Both the position numbers and the translations under genes were made by a program. From contig JASHOQ010000114.1 in assembly GCA_030041045.1 (NCBI GenBank), positions 62,001 to 126,000 on the forward strand: DNA of 64,000 bases, written 5' to 3'. The notes beneath the pieces were generated by a model that saw only the letters and a program-made list of their open reading frames with translations, did no database searches and was not told where the DNA came from. Positions 1-8,202 of the stretch are shown here, in pieces; the first letter of the stretch is position 1, and the number at the start of each line of letters is the position of its first letter. The DNA is from Acidobacteriaceae bacterium (lineage in GTDB: Bacteria; Acidobacteriota; Terriglobia; Terriglobales; Acidobacteriaceae).

Positions 1-1483
1 CGAGATGGAGAACATTGCCGCCCTGGTCGAAACGCGGCCACGCGGGCAGCCCTGCCCCATTCGGGTCGCCCGTCCTGGCGAAGTTGGTCCAGTAATCCAT
101 CATTTCGTTGCTCAGCTTGCGGTCCTCGGGCAGCCACTCGGCGCCGGGGCGCGTATCCAGAGTGCCGAAGACATACTCGATGTCGTCGGAATGATACGCG
201 AACCAGCCGGGATGAAATTTGCTCGGCGGCGCCGGCTGCTCGAAGTGATAGCGGTACACCGGCGCACTGCCCGTCTTCACCTGCGCCTCGATCCACTGCC
301 AGGTGCCGTAGGCGATGAACGTATCGCCGTTGTAATCGATGGCCGAGCGCACCGCCTGCTCATCGCTGTCGCCGGGAAAGACCGACAGGAATTCGTCGGC
401 ATGCGCGCCGAAGGTCTCCGCGGCAAAATCTTTCCACTGCGCCGCCGTCATTTCTTGCCGCAGCGGCGCACCCTCGTCGCGATTCCATCCCGCGAGCAGC
501 GGCACATGCGCCTGCTTTCCCTCGGCATAGGTCTGCGCAACCGGCTCGGTAAGAAACTTGCCGTCGACCACGGGCGAAAACCGCGGGCTTCCTTTTTGCA
601 TCGCCGCGTCGAGTACTTTCGCCGCCGGCAGCAAACGCATCCCGACAAGCGAGCTTGCGCCCAGCGCAGCGGCCGCCCAGGCATCACTTTGCTGCTCGCG
701 CGTCGCCAGCGTGGAGCTCGACTGCGCGCCAAGGCTCAGGGCCCCGCCGCTTTCGCCGATGGCTTTCGCAAACAGCCCTTGGGCCGATGCCGCGGCCATC
801 AGCGTGCTCACTGCGAACGATCCCGCGCTCTCGCCGAAGATGGTCACGTTCGCCGGATCGCCGCCGAAGCGGGCGATATTCGCGTGCACCCACTGGAGCG
901 CAGCCACCATGTCCATCAGTCCGTAGTTTCCCGCCGACCCTCCCGCTTCCTGCGCCAGCTCGCTTGTGACCAGAAATCCGAAGACGCCCAGCCGGTAATT
1001 GATGGTGACCAGCACCACGCCTTTGAGCGGCAGAAAATCGCCGTCGTGGCGCGGCTCCGAGGCCGATCCTGACGTGTAGCCGCCGCCATGAATCCAGAAC
1101 ATCACCGGCAGCTTGCTCTTCGCTTTGGCATTGGCCGGCGTAAAGACGTTCAGGTAAAGGCAATCCTCGCTTGGGCCGTTATCCTGGAACGCCATGTCGG
1201 GGTAAATATCCGCCTGCATGCAGCGCGCGCCGTAGCTGGTGGCTTCGCGTTTGCCCTTCCACCTCGCCGGTGGCTCCGGGGCTTTCCAGCGCAGATAGCC
1301 CAACGGCGGCGTAGCATAGGGCAGCCCCAGAAACGCTCGCACTTTGCCCTCATTGATGGTCTTGCCATGCACTTTGCCCTGCTCGGTCTTCACGGTCAGC
1401 GAATCGGCGTGCGCGCGGGCTGACGAGCCCAAAGAAGAAAGAACGATCGCAAGAGCAAGCGCGCAAAAAAGCCGCGAGGGCAT
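1..1483 (-). CDS. Type B carboxylesterase, secreted, C-terminus beyond window
   Basis: Alpha/beta-hydrolase of the type B carboxylesterase family, expected to cleave carboxylic esters outside the cytoplasm. About 494 residues can be read from the ATG at 1483 to the window edge without a stop, so the 3' end is missing. The start has a clear GGAGGAA ribosome site. Residues 1-27 form a signal peptide ending near SARAHA. Family motifs are present: EDCLYLNVFTP (about residue 108), the nucleophile elbow GESAG (about 216), the acid in NRDEG (about 335) and the catalytic histidine in YHSDDIEYVFG (about 429), so the triad looks intact. Natural substrate cannot be told from sequence. Confidence 0.9.
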   Translation of the reverse strand, partial: MPSRLFCALALAIVLSSLGSSARAHADSLTVKTEQGKVHGKTINEGKVRAFLGLPYATPPLGYLRWKAPEPPARWKGKREATSYGARCMQADIYPDMAFQDNGPSEDCLYLNVFTPANAKAKSKLPVMFWIHGGGYTSGSASEPRHDGDFLPLKGVVLVTINYRLGVFGFLVTSELAQEAGGSAGNYGLMDMVAALQWVHANIARFGGDPANVTIFGESAGSFAVSTLMAAASAQGLFAKAIGESGGALSLGAQSSSTLATREQQSDAWAAAALGASSLVGMRLLPAAKVLDAAMQKGSPRFSPVVDGKFLTEPVAQTYAEGKQAHVPLLAGWNRDEGAPLRQEMTAAQWKDFAAETFGAHADEFLSVFPGDSDEQAVRSAIDYNGDTFIAYGTWQWIEAQVKTGSAPVYRYHFEQPAPPSKFHPGWFAYHSDDIEYVFGTLDTRPGAEWLPEDRKLSNEMMDYWTNFARTGDPNGAGLPAWPRFDQGGNVLHL

Positions 1484-1554
1484 GATGGAAATTCCTCCAC
1501 CGAGAACTATACGCGTGCAGGTGCGGGTTCGAATGCGGGTTTCGCTTTCTCAGT

Positions 1555-2127
1555 TCAGGCTGTCCGATGGCAATACAAACGCCAGTTGAGCGCAGCCGCA
1601 ATGAGCAGGCTCGCAACCGCCAGAATGTCGGCAACGCGATCGACCAGAACCGCGGTGAAGACAATCATGGTGAAGAACAGTCCCCACTTTGCCGCCTCAG
1701 GACGCATGGCAGAAGCCCAGGAACCGGCCGCTTCAGAAGACCAGGGCCCTACGTCCGGCGCAGACTCACGCTGAAAGAGCCGCAGCGCCAGTGCGGCCTC
1801 GCCAGCCACAAGGATCAGGAATCCCCACAGCGGCGCGAGAGCGCCGATTCCCACGGCATAAAACACCGAACCAAGATGCCGCTCCACGCGCGCACTCAAA
1901 GATGACATTTGGGCCCGGTTGGCCGCGGTGCGCATGGCCGCGCCGCAACCCGTCAATCCGGTCGCGACGGCGAAGAGCATCCGCTCCAGCGTCCGCGCAT
2001 CGGGCTTGTGCCGTACCAGCGCCCAGACCACGTCGACGGGATCGAAGAAATACATGCAAAACGCCACGCCCACCAGCGCCAGATGAATCCATCGCTGGTG
2101 AGCGCACTCAAAGCCGGCTGCCTTCAT
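1555..2127 (-). CDS. Hypothetical integral membrane protein
   Basis: A 190-residue protein with about four hydrophobic segments: one near residues 10-30, one near 45-60, a long one around 85-120 and a C-terminal pair around 145-185. I recognise no family. The ATG at 2127 is preferred over one at 2148 because a GAGCGAGG element precedes it, whereas nothing resembling a ribosome site precedes 2148. It lies about 80 bp downstream of lysA on the same strand and could be co-transcribed, but nothing links it to lysine synthesis. Confidence 0.6.
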   Translation of the reverse strand: MKAAGFECAHQRWIHLALVGVAFCMYFFDPVDVVWALVRHKPDARTLERMLFAVATGLTGCGAAMRTAANRAQMSSLSARVERHLGSVFYAVGIGALAPLWGFLILVAGEAALALRLFQRESAPDVGPWSSEAAGSWASAMRPEAAKWGLFFTMIVFTAVLVDRVADILAVASLLIAAALNWRLYCHRTA

Positions 2128-2208
2128 AGTCGCCTCGCTCGGAAACATCTGACCGTTGCCCCGGTTTACGAGGCTCGCGCCATTGCGGAAAACGCAAGTC
2201 TCCTCGAG

Positions 2209-3498
2209 CTACGGGATCTCTGCGGCCAGCAAATCCTCCATGGTCTCGCGGCGGCGAATGAGCCGCGCCCTGCCGCCTTCCACCAGCACTTCGGCCGCGC
2301 GCGCTCGCGTGTTGTAATTGGAGCTCTGCGCCATGCCGTAAGCGCCGGCGTCGAGCAGCGCCACCAGGTCTCCTGCCTCCACCGGGCGCAGCTTGCGGTC
2401 GCGCGCGAAAAAGTCTCCGGTTTCGCACACGGGACCGACCACGTCGACCACGCGCGGCCGCCCGGCGCGCGGACGCACCGGCAAAATCTCGTGGTGCGCC
2501 TGGTAGAGCGCGGGCCGAATGAGATCGTTCATGGCCGCATCGGTCACCACAAACGTCTTTTTGCCATTTTTCTTTTGGAAGAGCACGCGCGCCACCAGCG
2601 CGCCCGCCTGCGCCACCAGAAACCGCCCCGGCTCAATCAGCAACCGGCCGTCAAAATCGCCCAGCGCTGCATCGAGCGCCTGCGCGTACTCGCGCACCTT
2701 GGCCGCGGCATCGAAGGAATCGCCGTGATAGTCGATGCCCAGTCCGCCGCCGGCGTCAATTGCGCGGAGCGCGATTCCCTCCCGCCGGAGCTGGCCCACC
2801 AGCTTGCTCACGCGCTGGAGAGCCGCGCCGAAAGGCTCGGCTGAGCGAATCTGCGAGCCGATGTGCACGCTCACCCCGTGCGCCTCAAGCCAGCGATTCT
2901 TTGCTGCGCGCCTGTAAATCTCCGCCGCCAGCCGGATATCGATGCCGAATTTGTGCTCGCGCAGGCCGGTCGAGATGTATGGGTGCGTCTCCGCAAAGAC
3001 GTCGGGATTCACGCGCAGCGAGAAGCGCGCCCGCTTGCCCGCCTTGCGCGCCCGCGCCGCGAGCAGCTCGAGCTCCGCTTCGCTCTCCACGTTGAATTCG
3101 AAAATCCCTGTCGCGAGCGCGAGATCGATCTCCACGGATGTTTTGCCCACGCCGGAAAAGACCACTTGGGCCCTTGCCTCCGGCGCGGCCCGGATCACCC
3201 GCTCCAGCTCGCCTCCGGAAACAATGTCAAAACCCGCGCCCAGCCCGGCCAGCAGCTTCAGAATCGCCAGCGCGGAGTTGGCCTTCACCGCGTAGCAGAT
3301 CAGGTGATCGCGGCCGGCCAGCGCGGCGTCGAACAGCGCGAACCGCTCCGCAATCTGGTCGGCGGAATACACGTAAAGCGGGGTCCCATACTCCCGCGCC
3401 AGCCGCTCCAGCGAGACTTTGCCGCAAGAGAGCGCGCTCTTCGGGTCAGGATAGTGAAATGGGCGCGAAGATGTTTGTTCTGGCACGGATGGGGTCAC
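2209..3498 (-). CDS. lysA: Diaminopimelate decarboxylase
   Basis: Converts meso-diaminopimelate to L-lysine and CO2, the last step of lysine synthesis; a cytosolic PLP enzyme of alanine-racemase fold III. Length (429 residues) is normal. The PLP lysine is in YAVKAN (K72). The glycine-rich phosphate-binding region GGGLGID, the substrate loop EPGRFLVAQAG (about 291), CETGDFFARD (about 359) and GAYGMAQSSNYN (about 390) are all present. The GTG at 3498 has no convincing ribosome site, so the exact start is uncertain. Its upstream region is filled with two dispersed repeats. Confidence 0.95.
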   Translation of the reverse strand: MTPSVPEQTSSRPFHYPDPKSALSCGKVSLERLAREYGTPLYVYSADQIAERFALFDAALAGRDHLICYAVKANSALAILKLLAGLGAGFDIVSGGELERVIRAAPEARAQVVFSGVGKTSVEIDLALATGIFEFNVESEAELELLAARARKAGKRARFSLRVNPDVFAETHPYISTGLREHKFGIDIRLAAEIYRRAAKNRWLEAHGVSVHIGSQIRSAEPFGAALQRVSKLVGQLRREGIALRAIDAGGGLGIDYHGDSFDAAAKVREYAQALDAALGDFDGRLLIEPGRFLVAQAGALVARVLFQKKNGKKTFVVTDAAMNDLIRPALYQAHHEILPVRPRAGRPRVVDVVGPVCETGDFFARDRKLRPVEAGDLVALLDAGAYGMAQSSNYNTRARAAEVLVEGGRARLIRRRETMEDLLAAEIP

Positions 3499-3554
3499 GA
3501 ACCGAGTCCGGAGCGAGAGAATACTTTAAGCGTACCGTATCGGCCTGATTGGAC

Positions 3555-3607
3555 CCAGAACTGGTTGCATAAATAGTTTTGTAAAAGGGCACGGCTTTAG
3601 CCGGGCC
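3555..3607 (+). repeat. Dispersed hairpin repeat, copy R1
   Basis: Begins CCAGAACTGGTTGCATAA and runs into a GTTTTGTAA...GGGCACGGC core followed by the palindrome GGCTTTAGCC. The same core recurs at 30784 and, more diverged, at 36687. The outer end matches, in reverse orientation, the right end of the copy at 59397-59564 (33 of 41 positions by eye). It directly abuts the 119-bp element at 3633 and lies between the divergent lysA and PfkB genes. Confidence 0.7.
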
Positions 3608-3632
3608 GAAAAAGCCGCATAATAACGGGGCT

Positions 3633-3751
3633 TTACGGCATTTTCTGAGTTACTGTGTCCTCTTCGTTCCTTCGCAAGGTCGCCGCTCCCTGTTGGTCGC
3701 GTCGACTCTGCTTTCCGTCTTCGGGATATAGCTACTCAGAAAATGCTTTAG
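3633..3751 (+). repeat. 119-bp dispersed element with inverted ends, copy 1
   Basis: Non-coding 119-bp element. Its ends are inverted repeats: GCATTTTCTGAGT near the left and ACTCAGAAAATGC near the right. It differs from the copy at 11425-11543 at a single base (T/C in the run after TCCTCTTCG). No open frame of note lies inside. It looks like a MITE or other short mobilised repeat. It occupies much of the intergenic space between two divergent genes, where it could carry or disrupt promoters. Confidence 0.85.
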
Positions 3752-3822
3752 CCCCCGGAAAACGCCCTTCCTCAAACTGACGCGCCGCAAGCACGGCTCG
3801 CGCGGACCATTACAATACCCTC

Positions 3823-4773
3823 ATGACGGTTGCGGCGCAGGTTGACGTGGTGGGCGTGGGTCTCAATGCTACGGACACGGTGATCCCGGTCGAGCAGTTT
3901 CCCGAGCCCGGCTCAAAAGTTGAATACAGCAACCGCTCCGTGTTGCCCGGCGGCCAGGTGGCCACCACCGTCGTCGCCTGCCAGACGTGGGGACTGCGCA
4001 CGCGCTACGTGGGCAAGCTTGGCGATGACGACGCCGCCCGCCTGCACCGGGAAGCCTTCCGCCGCGTGGGCGCCGAGGCGCAGATCGTCACCGTGGCCGG
4101 CGCCGCCAGCCTGCAGAACGTCATCCTCATCGACGCGCGCGGCGAGCGCACCGTCATCTGCCAGCGCAATCGGCAGATGGTCCTCGAACCCGGGGAACTG
4201 CGCCGCGAGTGGGTCACAAGGGCGCGCGTTCTGCACGTCGACGGCCACGATACGGCTGCGGCCACGCAGGCAGCCGTCTGGGCCCGCGAAGCCGGAATTC
4301 CCGTGGTCGCCGATCTCGATGACACCTATCCCGGCATCGAGGAACTGGTCGCCAACATCGACTACCTCATCGTCAACAACGATTTCTCCCGCCGCCTTAT
4401 GGACGACACCAACCTCGAGCGCGCACTGCGCCGCATGCAGACGCGCTACGGATGCCGCCTGAGCGCCGCCACGCTGGGCGAGGACGGCGTGCTCGCCTGG
4501 GACGGCAATGACTTTCTGCACAGCGCAGCCTACCGCGTGCCGGTGGTCGACACCACCGGCGCAGGCGACATCTTTCGCGCCGGTTTTATTTACGGATTGC
4601 TGCATGAGTGGCCGCTCGAGCGGCAACTCGATTTTTCCTGCGCCGCTGCGGCCATGAACTGCATGGCTGCGGGCGCGCGCGGCGGCATCCGGCCCCTGCG
4701 CGCCATTGAGGACCTGATGGCCACCTGCTCCCGCTATCAGACGGACAACCGCATCCGCCTTGCGAAAGGCTAA
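3823..4773 (+). CDS. PfkB-family carbohydrate kinase
   Basis: Ribokinase-like (PfkB) sugar or nucleoside kinase of 316 residues. The N-terminal sugar-binding region PGSKVEY...GGQVATT and the C-terminal ATP/anion-hole signature DTTGAGDIFRAGF (about residue 246, catalytic Asp in GAGD) are clear. Substrate cannot be assigned; the family covers ribose, fructose, 2-keto-3-deoxygluconate, adenosine and others. There is no Shine-Dalgarno before the ATG. Instead TACAAT at 3811-3816 lies seven bases upstream, which would put the transcription start on or next to the ATG, so a leaderless transcript is possible. Confidence 0.9.
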   Translation: MTVAAQVDVVGVGLNATDTVIPVEQFPEPGSKVEYSNRSVLPGGQVATTVVACQTWGLRTRYVGKLGDDDAARLHREAFRRVGAEAQIVTVAGAASLQNVILIDARGERTVICQRNRQMVLEPGELRREWVTRARVLHVDGHDTAAATQAAVWAREAGIPVVADLDDTYPGIEELVANIDYLIVNNDFSRRLMDDTNLERALRRMQTRYGCRLSAATLGEDGVLAWDGNDFLHSAAYRVPVVDTTGAGDIFRAGFIYGLLHEWPLERQLDFSCAAAAMNCMAAGARGGIRPLRAIEDLMATCSRYQTDNRIRLAKG

Positions 4774-4857
4774 GCACACACGCGGATCCACTCTTTCGCT
4801 GAGCGGTCATCGCGCGCCCGGCGCCGGTCCGGCGCACCCAAACGCTCCGCTGAATCC

Positions 4858-5097
4858 CTAAACCAGAATGTCGATCCGCGCCGTTAAGTTGTTCTCTGCC
4901 GAGGTGATACTGTTGCCCGTGGCCACCGCGCCTGAGAGATTGGCGTCCTCGGCAACATACTCGCCATTCGAATAGGTCACGTCCGCCACGTACGTCTTGC
5001 CGGCCACCGTCGTGGAGAATCCGACGTCGACAGTCAGTTCGTTCACTTCCTGCGCCGTCAAGGTTGCTGCAGCGAGAACTGAGGCGATGCTTCCCAT
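4858..5097 (-). CDS. Small hypothetical protein, 79 aa
   Basis: The ATG at 5097 is preceded by a strong GGGGGAGG ribosome site, which supports a real 79-residue gene inside a longer open frame. The product starts MGSIASVLAAATLTAQEVNE, is rich in Ala, Thr, Val and Asn, has no cysteine and no obvious membrane segment beyond a short hydrophobic N-terminus. I recognise no family. It is convergent with the PfkB gene and divergent from the Bax-inhibitor gene. Confidence 0.6.
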   Translation of the reverse strand: MGSIASVLAAATLTAQEVNELTVDVGFSTTVAGKTYVADVTYSNGEYVAEDANLSGAVATGNSITSAENNLTARIDILV

Positions 5098-5420
5098 AGG
5101 ACCTCCCCCAGGGTTAAATCGAGTGTCGCTGAAACAGGTGTCGCTGATTCGGGTACGAAGCTTGCCCGGCGTACCTATCGGCAGACGCGCAAAAAACTTG
5201 AGGCTCGGCGCAAATTTTTTTTCTCCGCTCAGGGTACGCCGGTGATGAGACGCGGCCGGGCGCACTCCCGCGTTCGACGCCGGCCGTACGCCCGCACGGC
5301 CAGCAAATTTTCCCCGCAGGGATTAAAATTGACTTAGCGGCCCAGTTTCCCCATTTCCCTTACCGGAAAACCGCTCCGGCCGCGCGTATCACGGAGCCCG
5401 CAATACGGAGATTGCACCTT
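5098..5420. other. Intergenic region between divergent genes, no gene seen
   Basis: About 320 bp separating the minus-strand small gene from the plus-strand Bax-inhibitor-like gene. Two-way promoters are expected here. A TTGACT hexamer preceded by GGATTAAAA occurs near 5330, but no matching -10 element at normal spacing is evident. No repeat or RNA structure was recognised. Confidence 0.4.
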
Positions 5421-6182
5421 ATGCCCTTGATCAAGACCTCGAATCCCGCTCTTGGCCAGAACACGTTCCAGAACCTGCAGTATGGAGGCGCCATCGATGC
5501 CTCCGCGCGCATGACCCTGAACGGCACCGTCAACAAGACCGGCATCCTGCTGCTGTGCGCCTTGGCCACCGCTTACTGGACGTGGAGTTCCTTCCTGGCC
5601 ACGCAGAACCCCGCAGACATTGCCGGCCGGCTCATGATCGGCGCCTTCGGCGGATTAATCTTCGCCTTCGTCACCGCCTTTAAGAAAGAATGGGCCCCGG
5701 TGACCGCGCCCATCTACGCGGCTCTCGAGGGCCTGGTGCTCGGCGGCATCTCGGCCTTCCTCAATCTCCGCTATCCCGGCATCGCCATCCAAGCCGTGAG
5801 CCTCACCTTCGGCACCCTCTTCGTGATGCTGTTTCTCTATCGCACCGGCGTCATCAAAGTGACGCGCAAGTTCATGATCGGCGTGGTCGCGGCCACGGGC
5901 GGCATCATGCTCTTTTATTTCGCCGAGATGCTGCTCAGCTTCTTCGGCATCCAGTTTGTCTCCATCAACAGCGGCAGCCCCATCGGCATTCTCTTCAGCC
6001 TGATCATCGTGGGCATTGCGGCGCTGAACCTCGTGCTCGACTTTAACTTTATCGAGCAGGGCGTTGCCTACGGTGCGCCCAAGTACATGGAGTGGTACGG
6101 CGCTTTCGGCATCATGGTCACGCTGGTGTGGCTCTACCTGGAAATTCTGCGCCTGCTGGCCAAGATGAACTCCCGCCGCTAA
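5421..6182 (+). CDS. Bax inhibitor-1/YccA family membrane protein
   Basis: A 253-residue inner-membrane protein with about seven hydrophobic helices starting near residue 45, preceded by a polar N-terminus (NPALGQNTFQNLQ...) typical of the bacterial YccA-like branch of the BI-1 family. BI-1 homologues are pH-sensitive calcium leak channels or modulators of membrane proteases; the role here is not shown. The ATG at 5421 has GGAG ten bases upstream and is preferred to a TTG nine bases earlier. It seems to be transcribed alone. Confidence 0.85.
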   Translation: MPLIKTSNPALGQNTFQNLQYGGAIDASARMTLNGTVNKTGILLLCALATAYWTWSSFLATQNPADIAGRLMIGAFGGLIFAFVTAFKKEWAPVTAPIYAALEGLVLGGISAFLNLRYPGIAIQAVSLTFGTLFVMLFLYRTGVIKVTRKFMIGVVAATGGIMLFYFAEMLLSFFGIQFVSINSGSPIGILFSLIIVGIAALNLVLDFNFIEQGVAYGAPKYMEWYGAFGIMVTLVWLYLEILRLLAKMNSRR

Positions 6183-6287
6183 AACGCAGCCCGAAAAACC
6201 GGCCTGAGCCGTTTTGCATAAATGCCGGGTGCCCCCGGTCCTTCGCATTTGGGGACCGGGGAAAGCACAAATCCCTTTTCCAACGCC

Positions 6288-6830
6288 CTACCCACCCACC
6301 GTCCCTTGCGGCGAAATCAGCATCAGCGTTACGCTCTCCGCCGTCTTTCTGCGGTGCGGCATCCCCCGGCGAATCACCAGCAGATCGCCCTCGTGAAGCG
6401 TCACCGTCGCCGCGCCGTCCGACTCAGGCGCGAGCCACTCGCCCGGTCCTTTGCTGTGCGCGTTCTTCGGCGTCCCGCCCAGTTCGTAGACCGTCGAGCC
6501 CGCAAGAATCTGGAAAATGTGGTCGCGGCCCTCGTGCCACTCGAACTCCGCCGCGCTCTTGGCCTTCTCCGTGGTCAGCACCACGGTGAAAGTCCTGTCA
6601 TCCACCAGGTTGTTGTTGCCGGGAGCGGCATTGAGGGCCTTGGCGTCGCGCGCGAGAGTCTCCGCGGTAAACAACTGGAATGCGCCTCCGCCTTCGGCCG
6701 CACCGTCTTGCGCGCCGGCGCGCGCAAAAGGCGCAAAGCTATCGGCGAGCGCCAAACCGGCCACCGCCGCACCGCTGAGCCCGTGCAGAAAACTGCGCCG
6801 TCCGCACTTCTGAACTCGAAAACTGTCCAT
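6288..6830 (-). CDS. Tat-exported cupin-domain protein
   Basis: A 180-residue protein starting MDSFRVQKCGRRSFLHG: a twin-arginine motif followed by a hydrophobic stretch and an alanine-rich cleavage region, so export of the folded protein is expected. The rest is one cupin barrel: EWHEGRDHIFQILAG gives the first metal-binding set (His, Glu-type spacing, His) and GDLLVIRRGMPHRR the second. The ATG at 6830 has a GGGAGGAA ribosome site and is chosen over an upstream start. Enzymatic or binding role unknown. Confidence 0.75.
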   Translation of the reverse strand: MDSFRVQKCGRRSFLHGLSGAAVAGLALADSFAPFARAGAQDGAAEGGGAFQLFTAETLARDAKALNAAPGNNNLVDDRTFTVVLTTEKAKSAAEFEWHEGRDHIFQILAGSTVYELGGTPKNAHSKGPGEWLAPESDGAATVTLHEGDLLVIRRGMPHRRKTAESVTLMLISPQGTVGG

Positions 6831-6892
6831 CCCGATTCCTCCCGTCACGGCGGTTGATCAAAGGAAGCGCACGCGCTGCATCGCGCCCGCGG

Positions 6893-7744
6893 TCACGCGC
6901 GTTCGAACGTCCGCAGCCACGCCGAAATCAACGCCGCCACCTCGTCCGGCTGCTCGTACGCCGCAAAGTGTCCTGCCTCCGGCAGCAGATGAAACGCGCA
7001 GCCTCCGGGCGCAGCCTCGAATGCCTTCATCTCCTCGGGCGCAACCGAGGGGTCCGCGCCGCCGGCAATGGCCAGCACCGGCACGCTAATCGTGGCCACG
7101 GTGGGCAGTGAATCCGGGCGCACCGCCAGCCCGGCCTGCACGGCCACCAGCGCTTCCACGCTGAGCGTCATGCGCGCCCGCACCTCGGCCACCATGGCGG
7201 GATTGCGCGCGCGTGCAGCCGCGCCGACAAGACTCTGCGCCATCCCGTCAAAGAGTCCGGCCACGCCGCCGCTCCGCGCCTGCGCAATCGTGGCCGCGCG
7301 CTTGGCCAGATTGGCTTCGGCATCCGGCTGCGGCTTGGAGCAGACAAAGGCCAGCCCGCGCATGCGCTCGGGCGCGCGCCGCCAGAGCTCGAGCAGCACG
7401 TAGCCGCCGATCGAGCAGCCGGCAAAAACCGCGCCGGCGAGTTCAAGATGATCGAGAAGCGCAAGAACATCCTGCGCCAGTTGCGCGATGGTCAGCACCG
7501 GCGCATCGGGCACACGCGCAAAATCGCCTGCGGGCAGCCCGTCGCCCAGCTCCGAGACTCCATGGCCGCGCAGGTCGGGCACAAGCGCGCGCACGCCTTC
7601 CGGCTGCGCGGACAAAATCCGTTTGCACAAGGGGCGCCAATAATCGCGATCGAGAGGAGTGGGGTGAAGAAAGACGACCGGCAATCCCGAGCCCGAGTCG
7701 CCGAATCCCAATCGAGCTCCGCCTGCAGAGTAGGTCCCGCTCAT
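6893..7744 (-). CDS. Alpha/beta-fold hydrolase
   Basis: A 283-residue cytosolic hydrolase. It has the oxyanion region VVFLHPTPLDRDYW near residue 25, nucleophile elbow GCSIGGY (about 111), acid in AGGADPS (about 226) and catalytic histidine in PEAGHFAAYEQP (about 257). It resembles haloperoxidase, esterase or enol-lactonase type enzymes; the substrate is unknown. Its ATG overlaps the stop of the upstream PspC-domain gene by four bases, so the two are probably translated from one mRNA. Confidence 0.88.
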   Translation of the reverse strand: MSGTYSAGGARLGFGDSGSGLPVVFLHPTPLDRDYWRPLCKRILSAQPEGVRALVPDLRGHGVSELGDGLPAGDFARVPDAPVLTIAQLAQDVLALLDHLELAGAVFAGCSIGGYVLLELWRRAPERMRGLAFVCSKPQPDAEANLAKRAATIAQARSGGVAGLFDGMAQSLVGAAARARNPAMVAEVRARMTLSVEALVAVQAGLAVRPDSLPTVATISVPVLAIAGGADPSVAPEEMKAFEAAPGGCAFHLLPEAGHFAAYEQPDEVAALISAWLRTFERA

Positions 7745-8058
7745 AGTCCAGGAGGATACGCTCCCGGCAGATTCACGGTCTCATCGGGAATGCCGATCCA
7801 GGCCGCGACATAGGCCACGCCTACCAGGCCGCTCGAGACCAGGAAAGCGACAACGGTAAGAATGCGGACGGCGGAGACGTCCCAGCCGTTCGATTGCGCC
7901 AGCGCCAAGCACACGCCGGCAATTTGCCGGCCCACGCGCGGCCGGACCAGGGGCCGGGTCTGTACCGGTTGCTGCGGGGGAACCTGCGCGCCGCAGCTCG
8001 AGCAGAAGCGCGCGCTCGGGGGCAATCCGGTCCCGCATTTTTGACAGAAAACCGCCAT
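7741..8058 (-). CDS. Zinc-ribbon and PspC-domain membrane protein
   Basis: A 105-residue protein. The N-terminus is a zinc ribbon (CQKCGTGLP...CSSCG, residues 5-24), followed by a proline/glutamine linker and a PspC domain (GRQIAGVCLALAQSNGWDVS... with one long membrane helix ending AAWIGIPDE). PspC proteins sense or respond to membrane stress in some bacteria; this role is only inferred. The start at 8058 has a GAGGAGGGAAG site. It overlaps the hydrolase gene by 4 bp. Confidence 0.85.
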   Translation of the reverse strand: MAVFCQKCGTGLPPSARFCSSCGAQVPPQQPVQTRPLVRPRVGRQIAGVCLALAQSNGWDVSAVRILTVVAFLVSSGLVGVAYVAAWIGIPDETVNLPGAYPPGL

Positions 8059-8202
8059 CCTGCTTCCCTCCTCAAATCCAGCCGGACGCACTACGAGGGA
8101 CGAAATACGCCGCGCTCAAACCAGATACGCCGGATCCATGGCGCCGGTTCCGCCTGCGGCGTCCAGGGGAAAGTCCGGGCCCCGGCTCAGGCTCCCCCGG
8201 GC

